A stretch of 64,000 nucleotides of DNA, from positions 1-64,000 of the forward strand of contig CAJJDP010000017.1 of assembly GCA_905182995.1 (NCBI GenBank), given 5' to 3'. The notes under the pieces were generated by a model. The model saw only the letters and a program-made list of their open reading frames with translations. It was not told where the DNA came from and ran no database searches. How positions within the stretch are numbered: the first letter of the stretch is position 1; each line of letters begins with the position of its first letter. Source of the stretch: Paramecium octaurelia. Taxonomy: Eukaryota; Ciliophora; Oligohymenophorea; Peniculida; Parameciidae. This document shows, piece after piece, positions 25,819 to 39,904 of this stretch. The translations under genes and the position numbers were made by a program.

Positions 25819-26629
25819 TTTTTAACGAATTTTTAAAATTAAATTTATAATTGATCATAAACAATTGATATCGGTAGATTATTTCAATTACTATTAATTC
25901 TATTTAATAATTAATATAAGAATGGCATTCATTTCAGGTTAAACAGATTAGATAATAAATCGAGATCTATATTGAAGAATTTGAATTTTGATTCTGTCAT
26001 TTCTGGTAATAATTAATTATTTGATTAACACTAATAATTATGCTATTATTCTTTAGGATTCTAAAACTATCAAGCGGAATTTTCAAAAATACACTCATTT
26101 GCCAATTATCATTATTATTTAGAGTAACTGAAAAAAAAATTGATAATGTAGACAAATAAATAGTTGTACAGTTAATTACTTAACAATGTTTTCATCTTAT
26201 TAATCTCTTGATCTAATCTACATAATAAATCCAAATCCCCAATTTTGTTCAAGTTTGGAATTTACTTTTTTATATTGGCTTTTTTGAGTAGACAAAGTAC
26301 TTTTAGATTATCTCTTTTTCATAATTTTCTATTTAAAAGGTCTTATGATTAGAATAGTTTATTGAATTAAATTATCAATGATAGTTGAAATTTATAGAAA
26401 TTCCTTTTTGATCGTACTTCTTACAGGATCAAGAACTAAAATTTTCTTTAAATATCACGTGTTGTCACGATAAAAAGCAAAATATTTCTCATTGCTATAT
26501 GTATCATTTTATGGAAGAAAAAGTAATATCATTTACTTTTAATTACAAGTTATGCTTTTTGTTCTTTCAGATTAAGCAATTGTGAATTAATTAAATATAT
26601 ATAAAAAAATTTAAATCTTTTTTAATATT
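25819..26629. other. Divergent intergenic region
   Basis: Lies between two genes transcribed away from each other (macro/WWE to the left, eS21 to the right), so it should contain both promoters. I recognise no specific motif in it; it is AT-rich throughout. Confidence 0.5.
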
Positions 26630-26933
26630 ATGGCTCACAGAATTCAAGAAAATGCAGGAATGATCAATGATGAAAAATAGGTTGTTGATATTTATGTTCC
26701 AAGAAAGTGCTAATATACAAATATGATTCTGAATAGCAGCGATTACTCAAGTGTATAAATTAATGTTGGATAAGTATTGATTGTTAATAACAAAAAAGGT
26801 TGATGAGAATGGAGTTTACAATAAAAAGAATAACACAGTGATCTTAGCTGGGTATTTGAGATAAAAGGGATAGAGTGCTTCAGCTTTGGAAGCAATTCTT
26901 AGACAAAGAGGAGTATTACCATTCACATAATGA
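26630..26933 (+). CDS. RPS21: Small ribosomal subunit protein eS21
   Basis: Two exons, 26630-26773 and 26799-26933, with a 25-nt phase-0 GT-AG intron. They encode 92 residues. The N-terminal part reads QVVDIYVPRKCQYTNMIL, matching the family's V-D-L-Y-V-P-R-K-C motif. The middle part INVGQVDENGVYNKKNNT matches I-Q-M-N-V-A-E-V-D. The C-terminal ILAGYLRQKGQSASALEAI corresponds to the A-I-C-G-A-I-R-R-M-G-E-S-D segment. eS21 is a structural protein of the 40S subunit. The start is the only ATG giving the complete N-terminus. The C-terminus (RQRGVLPFT) is slightly longer than in animals. Confidence 0.95.
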
Positions 26934-28171
26934 GAAATATATGATTTATGAATATATAGTACATTAATAGATTATATTCACAGATTGCAAATACTATTTC
27001 TATTATATTGTCAAATCTGATATACACGCACTTTTTCTTCTTGCATAATTTATTTGATTAATAATAATCAAAAAAACTTAGGGTTATTGAGAAATATAAT
27101 TCATTAATGGATTAACTCCCTTCTTTTAGATTTATAGATTAAGGATTTTTGTAACTGAAAGCTATAAGCATTGATGTTTGAATTTATTTGATAATCAAAA
27201 ATTTCTAAAATGAAACCTTGTTATCTTGGAGATTGATTTGAATTTAACATTGCGTTAAATTTATGACATTATAATTGAATGTACTCATAATTCTGTATTG
27301 TTTAATGATATTGGAACTATGTTTCTTCCTTATTCTACAAAATAAGTGTAAGTTTACAATTGAATTTCAATTTTTTCAATCCTATATGATCCTTAATTGA
27401 TTTCACTAGCCAATATTAGAACAATGTGAGCATACATTGCATATATTCTTATTTATGGGATTTTCTCAAATAATGAAAAACAAAATCAACATTGCTTTTC
27501 CAACACATCACTTAATTAACTATCTATACCAATTCTTGGTTTGTTTATTCCTTTCAAATTCTAAAGAGTAAACATTGAATTTGATCTTCTTGAATGTTTT
27601 GACATCCGATCTACGTTGAATTTCTTAATATATTATTGATTGATTAATAAAAATTCAAAGTTTATGTTGAATTAATTGGAGAAACATCAAAGCATTTAAT
27701 CATATTGTGCTTCCCCAACTAAATTAATCAAGAAATCCTATAAACTTACTCAAGATGTAATTTTATAAATAAGCAACCTTGAATGTGAATGGAGATGATC
27801 TTAAAACTTTGGCGATTCTCTAATTCTCAAATTATTGAAAATTGCATCCTAGAGTAGTTGATCTACTTAGCATTTCTAATGTGCAAAATTTTTCGAAACT
27901 ATCAAAAGAATTATTATTTTATTATTTCTAAAATTATAGGATCAAAGTTTATGTTTGGAAAGAATTTGAGTCTTTCTTGATTATATTAGTGTGGTGTCTG
28001 CGATCTTTTTTTGTCTTAGTTCTTGAAGAACATAATTAGGATTAGACGATTTGTCTCTATCTTTTACCAAAATAGTGTCCAACTCAGAAAGAAATAGCAT
28101 TACTTATATTAAATAGAGAATTCTTCTGAAAAAATTGATTCATATTAATTATTAATAATTTTATCAAATAG
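26934..28171. other. Gene-free stretch with decayed minus-strand coding-like pieces
   Basis: Minus-strand fragments read plausibly as protein, for example DVKTFKKIKFNVYSLEFE near 27590 and LSELDTILVKDRDKSS near 28090. TGA codons interrupt them and nothing joins them into a gene. I do not recognise the source family. The right end is the 3' flank of the kinase gene. Confidence 0.4.
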
Positions 28172-29754
<1,583 letters not shown>

Positions 29755-29907
29755 TATATAATATTTATATATAAATGAAGGACTTAAATTTATTAAATTA
29801 TAGAAAGAAACCCTCTATTTGATTAAATTAAGAAAGAGGGAAGTTTGTACCTTCAAAGCCTCTTAAATAGATTTAAATTTTATTAATATTAAGAATAAAT
29901 TTTTTAT

Positions 29908-32900
29908 ATGATGAACTCTGATTCTATGAGAAAAACTCATAGTAGCGGATTTCGCCTAAATCAAAGAAAGTAAATAAATGGAAAAAAAGTAGAAAATGGT
30001 ACCCAAGTGGAGGATGTTGTCTCAAATGAAGGAGAAAAATATGTACATTAATATCCTAATCCAAAATTGAAAATTTAGTTGAACAAATAAGTTGCCAACA
30101 ACCAAGTAGAAACGGTAGGGACATAAGAGAAATACCCAGGATATGAAATAACTGCAAGAATAACAAAAGAGAATTCATTTGATTTAGCTTATAAAGCTAA
30201 GTTAATTGACCTCATTGATAAACTTTATTTAAATGGTTATTTCTAATTATCTCATTATTTTCCTCATAGATTGGGAGAAAAATATAAAAATGAATTAGAA
30301 AATGAATTTAAAGATCTATAACTTTAGATTAAAGAAACGTAGTTTGAGAAAGCAGATTTTTTGTTTTATAGGGGGATTTATTAATTCAAAGGTTAGGAAA
30401 AGATTGGAATCACCCCTGCTTTGTAGATGCTTATATTTGATTAATTCATATTGAAAGACTTGGCAGATGAAGCATAATAATCTGGATTTGATTTTGTATG
30501 TGATTTTCACAAATTATAATGCTCCATCCCACCTCCTACTAATACAATACAAAGTGTGAAGGGTCACATAGATTATTTTGTGAATAATGTATAAAAAAAA
30601 TTAGATGAATATTATATACTTAATATTGAAACTCAAACAAAATAGGAATCTAACATAATCTATAATTTGGTGAAATAATATCAATCAAAGATTACAGATA
30701 TTCTTGGAACAAATTTTGATCCTGTCATAATTAATCTCAAAGATTTAAAGGATGGAAATGGAACAAAATTACCTGATGAATTTATTTCTTAAATCAAATT
30801 AACATTAAAATATGACAAATTCTATTTAGTAATAGAAAAAAAGGATAAAGACTTAAGTTTATTTCAATCAGAATTCATAAAACTTATCAATAAAAATTAT
30901 TTCATTTAACATGATATTAAAGAAATATCCATTCAATTTAGTGAATGTTAAGAAACTGCTAAATAATTAGAAGACTTGTAAGAAAAGTTTAAGAATATAA
31001 GTATCATAGCATCACAACCGAAGTAGATTAAGTAGAATTAATTAGAAGTTAAATTTAGTTGTGAAACTTGGCTGGGTCCTGGGGAAAAAACCTTTAATGT
31101 TGAGGAACTCTATGCCCAATTAGATGCCTAACTATATTAAATTTATAATCCTTATGTTCAAATCCACCTAGAAGAATCAAAAATATATATTTGGCAGGAA
31201 TATTTGAAAGGGAAACTTAATAAATCATTGAATGAACATATAACTGAAGATAAAATGACGAAAAAGAATGAAAATGTTTTTATAGTAAATATTTCAACAA
31301 AACTTACAAAATTTTAAGAAGAAAGACAAAAAATTAAATAGTAGTTGGACGAATTGTCTCAAGCACATATTGAAATATAGAATGAGAATTTATAACTACA
31401 AAGTCTAATGTCTTAAATGAGTTAAAGTGATTTAGATAAAATAATAAATAATTTCCAACAACAAGAAAAGGAAAAAATAGCATAAATTAGATTAGTAGGT
31501 ATTCAGTTAGGGAAATTTTAATTTACAGTCATTTATTAAAATAAATATACAATAAATTCAATTTAGAATTAAGTAAAAAATAACCTCATTAATGACCTAA
31601 AATACATTACTTTTAAAACTCCTTTCCTCCAAATCATTAATCATCTTCATTTAGAATTTCCAAAGCTGATTTCGGAAAAAGATATTGTTCCTATAATCCC
31701 ATAAGAAAATACATAATAAGTCATTCTAATAGGAAGAAGCTTAGATTTAGAGCAAATTCAAGTCATAATTGATGATATGATTGAATAGTTTTAGGAATAT
31801 AGAATGGAAATCTAACTTGTTATCAATTAAAAATCTCTTGCAGATGAAATACAAAAGAAATTGCAATAACATTAATTTTGTATTTCATTATATGATCCAA
31901 AAAGGTAGTTGTTAAAAATCGAATTTTATAAGCAAGACATTCAGAATATATTTAAAAGCTTAAAAGAATTAGAAAAATCTTATGAGATTTTGAAGGTATA
32001 TCATTTGATGCTAATTAAATCGAAACCAAATTTATAAAAGAGATAGAGAAAAAAGAGTAAGTTATTATTGATGTTAAAAATATATCTATCATTGATCCTA
32101 TTTCAGCTGAAGGTTTTCTTTTAAGTACAGAAAATAATGCAAAAATAAAATTCATTTAAGGAAATATCTCATAAATTAAATGTTAAGCGATTGTTCTAGA
32201 ATTTGTGAAAAATGTTGACTTTAGTAAAGAGATAATTTAAAATGATTAAGTCAAAACTCTAATAAACTTCATCGAAGGAGAAGAAAATAAAGATAAACTA
32301 TTTCAACATTGGAAATATATAAGTAAATTAAAAGATATAGAAGATGTTATTCATATAGAATTGCATTTTCAAAAGCAACTAAAATGTTTATTTCAAGTAT
32401 ATCCAAAATTTTATCGAAAAGCTACAAATTTTGATTATTATTAATGTCATATTCACTCTTTGATCGCATAAGTATTTCAAAAATGCAAAAATTTGAATAT
32501 AACATAAGTTGCATTTCCGCTCATTGGATCTGGTGTATTTGGAAACAATATAAAGCAAATATAATAATTTTTAATTTCGGGAATTATTTCCTAACTTTCA
32601 TTATAAAATTGCAACGTATCGTAGGTGTTTATAGTGATAGAGAATGAATCAGATTACACATAAGTATAATAATATTGTCAAAGTGTTTAATTTTCTTTAA
32701 AGTCTACTTAAGGTGATTTTCAAGAAACCATGTAGAGTTCAAGGAATTCATGCTGCTAAATTGAAATGGATGGCGATTTCATCCCTATTGAAGATTCTGA
32801 TGCTAATGAACTCATTAATAATTAATATTTACAACTAAAAATGGGTGAATAAATTGATCCATTTCCTATTACTTATCCCTACTCAAAATGTCCCTTTACC

Positions 32901-33353
32901 CATTCAATTGATTTGAAAAATAATAGAATGATAGACAACAAAACTTAAAAAGAATATAAAATTTAGTATATGGAATTGTTTAAACAAAGAATATACTTCA
33001 TTGATATGCAATAAGTCTCAAATAGTCTAAATCAATATTTAATAATAAAGCACGAATAATGCAAGTTGAATTAATTTGAAATATATTATACTTAAGACTA
33101 AGTGAAAATTAAGAATAATGAACTTTACATCAAAACCAATGATTTTGATGATTTTAAAAAAGTCATTTTTACATAAAGGCCATCTACAAGTTAAAGAAAT
33201 AGAGAATCTTCTTAATTTTTTTAACTATCATAATCTTCGATGGAAAAAGACTCTAAATTACAAAAGTTGTAAATTGAGATTCTATCTGATTCTGAATAAA
33301 AAATTTCCAAAGCATTGTATTAATTAAAATAGACTTATACACGAATGGCATGA
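29908..33353 (+). CDS. Second macro/WWE protein, about 1,148 aa, one frameshift
   Basis: Paralogue of the 22.2-25.8 kb gene with the same layout: about 740 N-terminal residues of RRM/KH-like character, a macro domain (IKFIQGNISQIKCQAIV at about residue 750, later VAFPLIGSGVFG) and a WWE-like region (IEMDGDFIPIEDSD, then PFPITYPYSKCPFTHSIDL). The frame changes once, near 31984-31986: one base is missing relative to the expected KSYDFEGISFDANQ continuation, and no intron of normal size explains it. It is either a sequence error or a recent inactivation, since everything before and after is intact. The macro domain keeps the G-S-G-V-F-G phosphate loop better than its paralogue but also lacks N-A-A-N. 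Two in-frame ATGs (29908, 29911) start it. Its last 697 bases are repeated after the N at 33907. Confidence 0.8.
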
Positions 33354-33906
33354 AAAGGATATCAATATTATGATATTTATAATAATTTATATAAAATTTG
33401 AAATAATTGTATAAATTTTTAATAATAAATATTAAAAATATTTTTATTTAGATACTTTTTTTCAATTATTGAAGTATAATAAAATTTGTGTTAAAAATTT
33501 ACTTAGCAAAATTATTGTTGAAATCAATTAACATAATTTCTGATTGAATTATTTGCCAAATAGAATTGATTTTGATTAAAAAGCTGGTTTTTAACCTCCA
33601 AAATATAATTATCGGATGATTAAGGAGATCTATTATTTTAAGAGATTCACTTAAAAGTCTCCTCAATTAAACTTGAGAAATAAGCAATAAGGATTAATTT
33701 TTGTTATTATAATAGGAAAGCTGATCATAAAATTTACTTATCAAAATCATATGTTCTTAATACAAATAAAATTATTTGCTTCTGAAATATATTAATGCAA
33801 GGTTGATCAAGACTAAGAGGTAGATAAATTAATCTACTAATTAGTAAATAAAAAGATCTGAGTATAAATAGTAATAAATAATAATTAATTAATTTGTTCA
33901 ATTAAT
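32657..33906. repeat. First copy of a 1,250-bp exact direct duplication at an N gap
   Basis: Identical to 33908-35157 (offset 1251), separated by the single N at 33907. It contains the 3' part of the macro/WWE gene and the last bases of the neighbouring minus-strand gene. As at 8850, this is unmerged contig overlap. Confidence 0.93.
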
Positions 33907-33907
33907 N

Positions 33908-35157
33908 CACATAAGTATAATAATATTGTCAAAGTGTTTAATTTTCTTTAAAGTCTACTTAAGGTGATTTTCAAGAAACCATGTAGAGTTCAAGGAATTC
34001 ATGCTGCTAAATTGAAATGGATGGCGATTTCATCCCTATTGAAGATTCTGATGCTAATGAACTCATTAATAATTAATATTTACAACTAAAAATGGGTGAA
34101 TAAATTGATCCATTTCCTATTACTTATCCCTACTCAAAATGTCCCTTTACCCATTCAATTGATTTGAAAAATAATAGAATGATAGACAACAAAACTTAAA
34201 AAGAATATAAAATTTAGTATATGGAATTGTTTAAACAAAGAATATACTTCATTGATATGCAATAAGTCTCAAATAGTCTAAATCAATATTTAATAATAAA
34301 GCACGAATAATGCAAGTTGAATTAATTTGAAATATATTATACTTAAGACTAAGTGAAAATTAAGAATAATGAACTTTACATCAAAACCAATGATTTTGAT
34401 GATTTTAAAAAAGTCATTTTTACATAAAGGCCATCTACAAGTTAAAGAAATAGAGAATCTTCTTAATTTTTTTAACTATCATAATCTTCGATGGAAAAAG
34501 ACTCTAAATTACAAAAGTTGTAAATTGAGATTCTATCTGATTCTGAATAAAAAATTTCCAAAGCATTGTATTAATTAAAATAGACTTATACACGAATGGC
34601 ATGAAAAGGATATCAATATTATGATATTTATAATAATTTATATAAAATTTGAAATAATTGTATAAATTTTTAATAATAAATATTAAAAATATTTTTATTT
34701 AGATACTTTTTTTCAATTATTGAAGTATAATAAAATTTGTGTTAAAAATTTACTTAGCAAAATTATTGTTGAAATCAATTAACATAATTTCTGATTGAAT
34801 TATTTGCCAAATAGAATTGATTTTGATTAAAAAGCTGGTTTTTAACCTCCAAAATATAATTATCGGATGATTAAGGAGATCTATTATTTTAAGAGATTCA
34901 CTTAAAAGTCTCCTCAATTAAACTTGAGAAATAAGCAATAAGGATTAATTTTTGTTATTATAATAGGAAAGCTGATCATAAAATTTACTTATCAAAATCA
35001 TATGTTCTTAATACAAATAAAATTATTTGCTTCTGAAATATATTAATGCAAGGTTGATCAAGACTAAGAGGTAGATAAATTAATCTACTAATTAGTAAAT
35101 AAAAAGATCTGAGTATAAATAGTAATAAATAATAATTAATTAATTTGTTCAATTAAT
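33908..35157. repeat. Second copy of the 1,250-bp duplication
   Basis: Carries a spurious second 3' end of the macro/WWE gene (33908-34604) and then about 545 bp of convergent intergenic sequence. The real continuation to the right begins at 35158. One copy should be removed. Confidence 0.93.
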
Positions 35158-38100
35158 TTATTCTGTTAATATTATCTTTCTGAGATCTCTTTCCAAATAA
35201 TCATTTAAAAATATCGTATCTTATGGAAATATTTCAGTAATCTTTTTCACATATTTTAATTTGTTCTTCATTCTTGGATAAACCCTAAAATAAACCGTGA
35301 AGCATCCAAAAACAAGCAATATAAAAGATGATGTCAGTATCCACTAGAAAAATATTAAAAAAAAAATACATTTAAAATGTTATCTAATTTATTGATTTGG
35401 TTCACGATGTCTTACAACATTTAATCGCACAATTAACTTATTACTTCTGAGCAGAGGTATACTGCTTCTAACTCCTCAATTGGAATTGTAGTTCTATTAA
35501 CTAATCCAGCATCTAATTCATATTTCAATTAATAGTTAAAATCACTCAAAGTTGGTAATAGACCTCTTTTCAGAATGCCATTTTTTGAATTTTCACAAAA
35601 GTAATTAAACTCAACATATTTGCTCTTTATTATAAATTATAAGATATTACTTCGTTTAATAATGGACATAGATTGCTTTATCCAATATTTTGGAAATAAG
35701 TTAAAAAATCATTGGAAAACTGAAACTCATTGAAATAAACATCAGTTGAAATGAATTAATTAATCTTCCCAATACCTATTGAAACTTATTCCATGAATTA
35801 AACTCTGTCTTCAGGAGTGAAGAATTGAAATCTGTTCCAAAAATACAAAATTTCCTTCTGCGAGAAGGCCGCTGGTACATAGACTCCGACATCAGAGAAC
35901 AACTTAAAATAATTGAATGTCTTGGGGAATAGCTAATAGAATGATATTACGACGAACGTTAAGGTAAGTATCATCCCTGCACATACTATGAATATTAGTA
36001 TATAAATTTGAATCAGCTTAATGATGGGTGTTGATTTATTATAGAGGGCATCATCCTTAACTGTATTTTTCCCCCTTTTATTTTCCATAATTATTGATTC
36101 TTTAGCATTTAAATTAAACCTATATTTATAGATCATGTCTGAATCAGATTTGAGATGGTTGATCAAAAAGGAAAGTCTCTTGAGATCTTTACTCACACTT
36201 TATAAATCTGTAAATGATCTTAGGTTAATGAATTTATCAATTATCCTTTTAAAATGTCTCATATATAGAAGGGATCCTATAAGAAAAAGCGTTGAAATTA
36301 ATTGTGTTGGAAAACAAAGGAATACCCACAGATTTTCAGTAGTTTCCATCTAATTTATGAATTCAAATTAAATCTAATTGGATATAGAGTCAAATATAGT
36401 AATGAATTTGATGTAATTTATGTACTAGAATGTTTGATGAGGTGCTACACCTAAGATATTGACATTAAATGATTACAAATAAATTAATTCTTATTTGTAG
36501 AATGCATCTAATAATAAAGCAAAGGCTGATTACACTGTAATGTTATAATCTGAAGTATTAATCGGAATGTAGTGGGTGGTTTATTATTTCACAATCATGT
36601 ATTAACTATATAAGAATTCCTGAAATTTCTACTCCTAAAAATGTTCCTAAAAATTAAGCCGCATCACAGAATATTCTCTAATGACATTTGCTAAGGAAAA
36701 GGATTAATAGAATTGGTTCTCAGCTTCACTAATCTGGTTTGTGTATCTGAGGTAAAAGTAATCTTGGACAGTCAATCTAGCCAAGAAGAACTTATGGATT
36801 GGTTCAATGAAAAAATGATTAATTTGAGTTTGATCATAGCACAGTATTATTTTTTAGAGATCATATGCTTTAAAAATGGAAAACTAAAATTTAATTCAAA
36901 TATCTTACCAATATGATAAATATGAAAATGATTAGCAAGAGTAGAAATAAGTTAATTGTTGATTTAAGAATACATGGTTGTATGCCATCAGAATTGATTA
37001 TAGTGTGATAAAGACAGTACTTTTTATAGAAGTGAGATCTCCTTAATTCTTCATAAGAGGCATTTGATTATACATCCTATTAGAAAGAGACTGTGTCATC
37101 TTCTTATTCATTTTAATAAATATTCCCTAGCATTTTAATTGTTTGTTATTCATTTTCAACTAATTAAGATATACTATTCTAAAGATTTGATTCCATCAAT
37201 AGGATTTTTTTGGTAATCTGCTTTTAGGTAGACCTTAGAAAGTATTGATTCGATTAGTTTTATTGATTTTCGTTAAGAGGAGAAAAGAACTAGAAGCATT
37301 CGTCGTACGGAGTGATGACAGCATCCTCATCATTGATTAAGGATGGAAATTCACCTGAATTATAATATTCAATTTGCTTTTATGTTTAGATTGAAGGTTC
37401 ACATTCCATCATTCTATAAATTCTAATGATATTATATGAATTTCTTATTTGAATATCCCCTTGTACTTCAAATAGATTTTATTAGTGTCTTTGTTTACAC
37501 ATAGTTATCTTTTGATTTAGACTTTAACTTTGCATAGATAGACACTGCTCTTCATTAGGGAAGGTGATGACCGATTTGGTAGTAGATTCAATAGTGAATT
37601 AAGACAAAGAGAAAAATAAATAGGATGGCAATCCATACAATAATTTTTCCACTGCTATAGAATCTATGGCTAATTAAGAGAAATTCATCATCTTAAAGAA
37701 ATCCTTGCTTACTCCTTGGATTTTCGCCTATTAATCGACAATCAAGATGGCTAAAGGAGTTTCAAGTTTTTAGATGAAGGAGATGAATTGAAAAAAAGAT
37801 TATTAGTCAAATTGGATATCGTAAAAGAAGTGAATAGGTTACAAATATCCAGTTTTGCATTGACAAAAATTGATACCCTTTGTTCTAAAATACAATCCTT
37901 TTCCCGTCTATAAGAATTTATCAATTTCTTAGTCATGAGTATCTCGAATGCAATTGGGAAGAAGGACATTAGCGTCTCTCAATTAAGAGAATTGCACTTA
38001 ATCCCAGCCGAATATTTCGCAAGCCTTTTTAGAAATACCTGACAAGTACAACTTCTTATTTTCATACACAAATACCAGGTAAGTCATTTTATTTGAGATA

Positions 38101-39845
38101 CTATTGATGTCACTTGAGATGAATTGCTAGTATGCCTTATTGTCAAATGAGCTAAAGTTGCTGAATTCATAGGCCCTATACCAATCATTGACAACTTCTC
38201 CCATGTAAAACATTAGAATGGATTAGTTTTTGGAACTTGGAAATTTCTAGAATATTTATTTCAATTCTTTTTCTCTTTTCAGACTCTCTAAAGCAAATGT
38301 CTCAATGTATTCATATAATGCCTCATTGTCTAATATCAAAAGAGAGGAGAGTATTTGGATTTTTAATTGAATTATTGAAATTAAATTGTTCCTAATTTAT
38401 AAATTAAAAGATTCCGAATGTAGGAATGCAGTGATTTTAGCTGACAATTCTAGACATTCTTTATTATCTGTTTCTAATTGCTGGGCAAATTTATTGTACA
38501 TCTGTTTTTTAATAATGAATGTGAACACAATCCAATTTATTTATTAGACAAAGGTTAACAAATTTTTGTACTTCTAATCTTCTATGCGATAATAGATTTC
38601 CTAATGATGTCCCAATTGATGCAAGGCTGATAGGAGATGACACATCTTATAGAAGTGCTTGCCTTTCTTATGTAGATTGAGCAGTTTGAATTATTGAACA
38701 ATTGTATTTTGAAACTATTAGAATATATCCAATTAAATTAGATTCAATTCCAATGGATCATTGGCTTTGTATTTGTTTTGGCAGGAGCAACTAACTGATT
38801 GACAATTCAGAATGTGTTTGCTAAATTTAATTCCATTGAGGAGACAATTTTTTTGTTTTGAAAATTGATTGTCTGCAAAAATGAAACAAACTAAAAAATG
38901 GAGCATGTCTATCGACAACTTTTGGGGGTCGTTGAGTATTATGCATTCGATTTAATAGCTTAAAGAGTTCCATAGACAGTATATCAGTAAGGGATTCAAC
39001 AACATCAAATATCCTAAATTCAAATTCTATTCTCCAAATATACAGATTGACATAATCACTCCTGAGGAGGAAAAGAACAACAGAATGAAGCAATGATTGA
39101 AATCACAATACTTCATTTAAACCAATATGGTGTATATTCTGATTAGGCTGATAGAGAGGTAGATTGCCCCTTATAAATAAACTATAGGATGAGTGTCCAT
39201 TAAAATGAATAGATAGGATTGGAGTATTCTGAGGATGTAGATGATAAAATCTAAATAGTCATCTTCGATTTTCTTATCCATCTTGTCTGTTAGTAGTAAA
39301 GTAGTATTATTTAAGATATAATAGCCCATTGAAAATATATGAACAAACAGGAGAAACACTAGATTTTAGATAATATAGTAGATATTATTTTAATTAGATT
39401 AGAAATTAGTCTGCAAATTAAACAATCCCAAACAAAGCAAAGGTTGGAGTAACATATAATTTATGGCTTTAGAAGTGAGCATCAAATAATATATTGGAAT
39501 TGATTATAATTATTGTGCTTCAAAGGTTTTCATCTTACTTATTTTTTTTTTCTAATTTTCAAAGAATAAGGATATTAACAATATTATTATCCAAGCATTC
39601 ATGATCAAAACCGAATACTCAGCTATATATACTTACTCTAAGAATTCAAGGAGAATCACTTTTGGTATTTCCATTATAGATTCAAATTGATTCTGCCTCC
39701 CTCTAATTGATACAAAAGGGTAGATCAGAAAAAATATACTCAATATTTGACTCAAGATCACATAGAAGAGAGTATGTTTCCATTTCAGTTTGTTCTCCTA
39801 GAAATTTAATTGAATCAACAAATATTCGAGCATCTCCAATTTCAT
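35149..39845 (-). CDS. Large PAS-domain multi-pass membrane protein, TmcB-like, 1,539 aa
   Basis: Four exons; introns of 25, 26 and 26 nt at 36884-36908, 35625-35650 and 35344-35369 give exactly 1,540 codons. The N-terminal third is a series of hydrophobic segments (such as FYVILSQILSIFFLIYPF) ending in a Cys-rich HILNCQSVSCSCQNK motif. A segment HDQEIDKFLQTGKGLYF and a PAS-like region (AILIVDQQAKIQGVSKDFF, near 37700) follow, then further membrane segments in the C-terminal half, the last just before the C-terminus. This arrangement matches the ciliate/Dictyostelium 'tiny macrocysts' family. Function in ciliates is unknown; a sensory role through the PAS domain is inference. It is the downstream member of a tandem pair with the next gene, 59 bp apart, same strand. 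Confidence 0.85.
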
Positions 39846-39904
39846 ATTGAATACTTTAATATATGTTGTAAACTTATAATAAATCAATTCATATCAAAAT
39901 ATTC

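Noticed and set aside
31986..32060. A long intron (45-62 nt) to explain the frame change in the second macro/WWE gene
   Set aside because: Verified introns here are 21-35 nt, the 45-nt option does not change frame, and the paralogue has coding sequence at this place.
33908..34604. A second 3' end of the macro/WWE gene
   Set aside because: Exact copy of 32657-33353 next to an N; treated as unmerged contig overlap, not a paralogue.
38820..38880. Frameshift in the T7 run of the first TmcB-like gene
   Set aside because: On re-reading, the frame through 39053-38846 is continuous; the apparent shift came from following an overlapping open frame.
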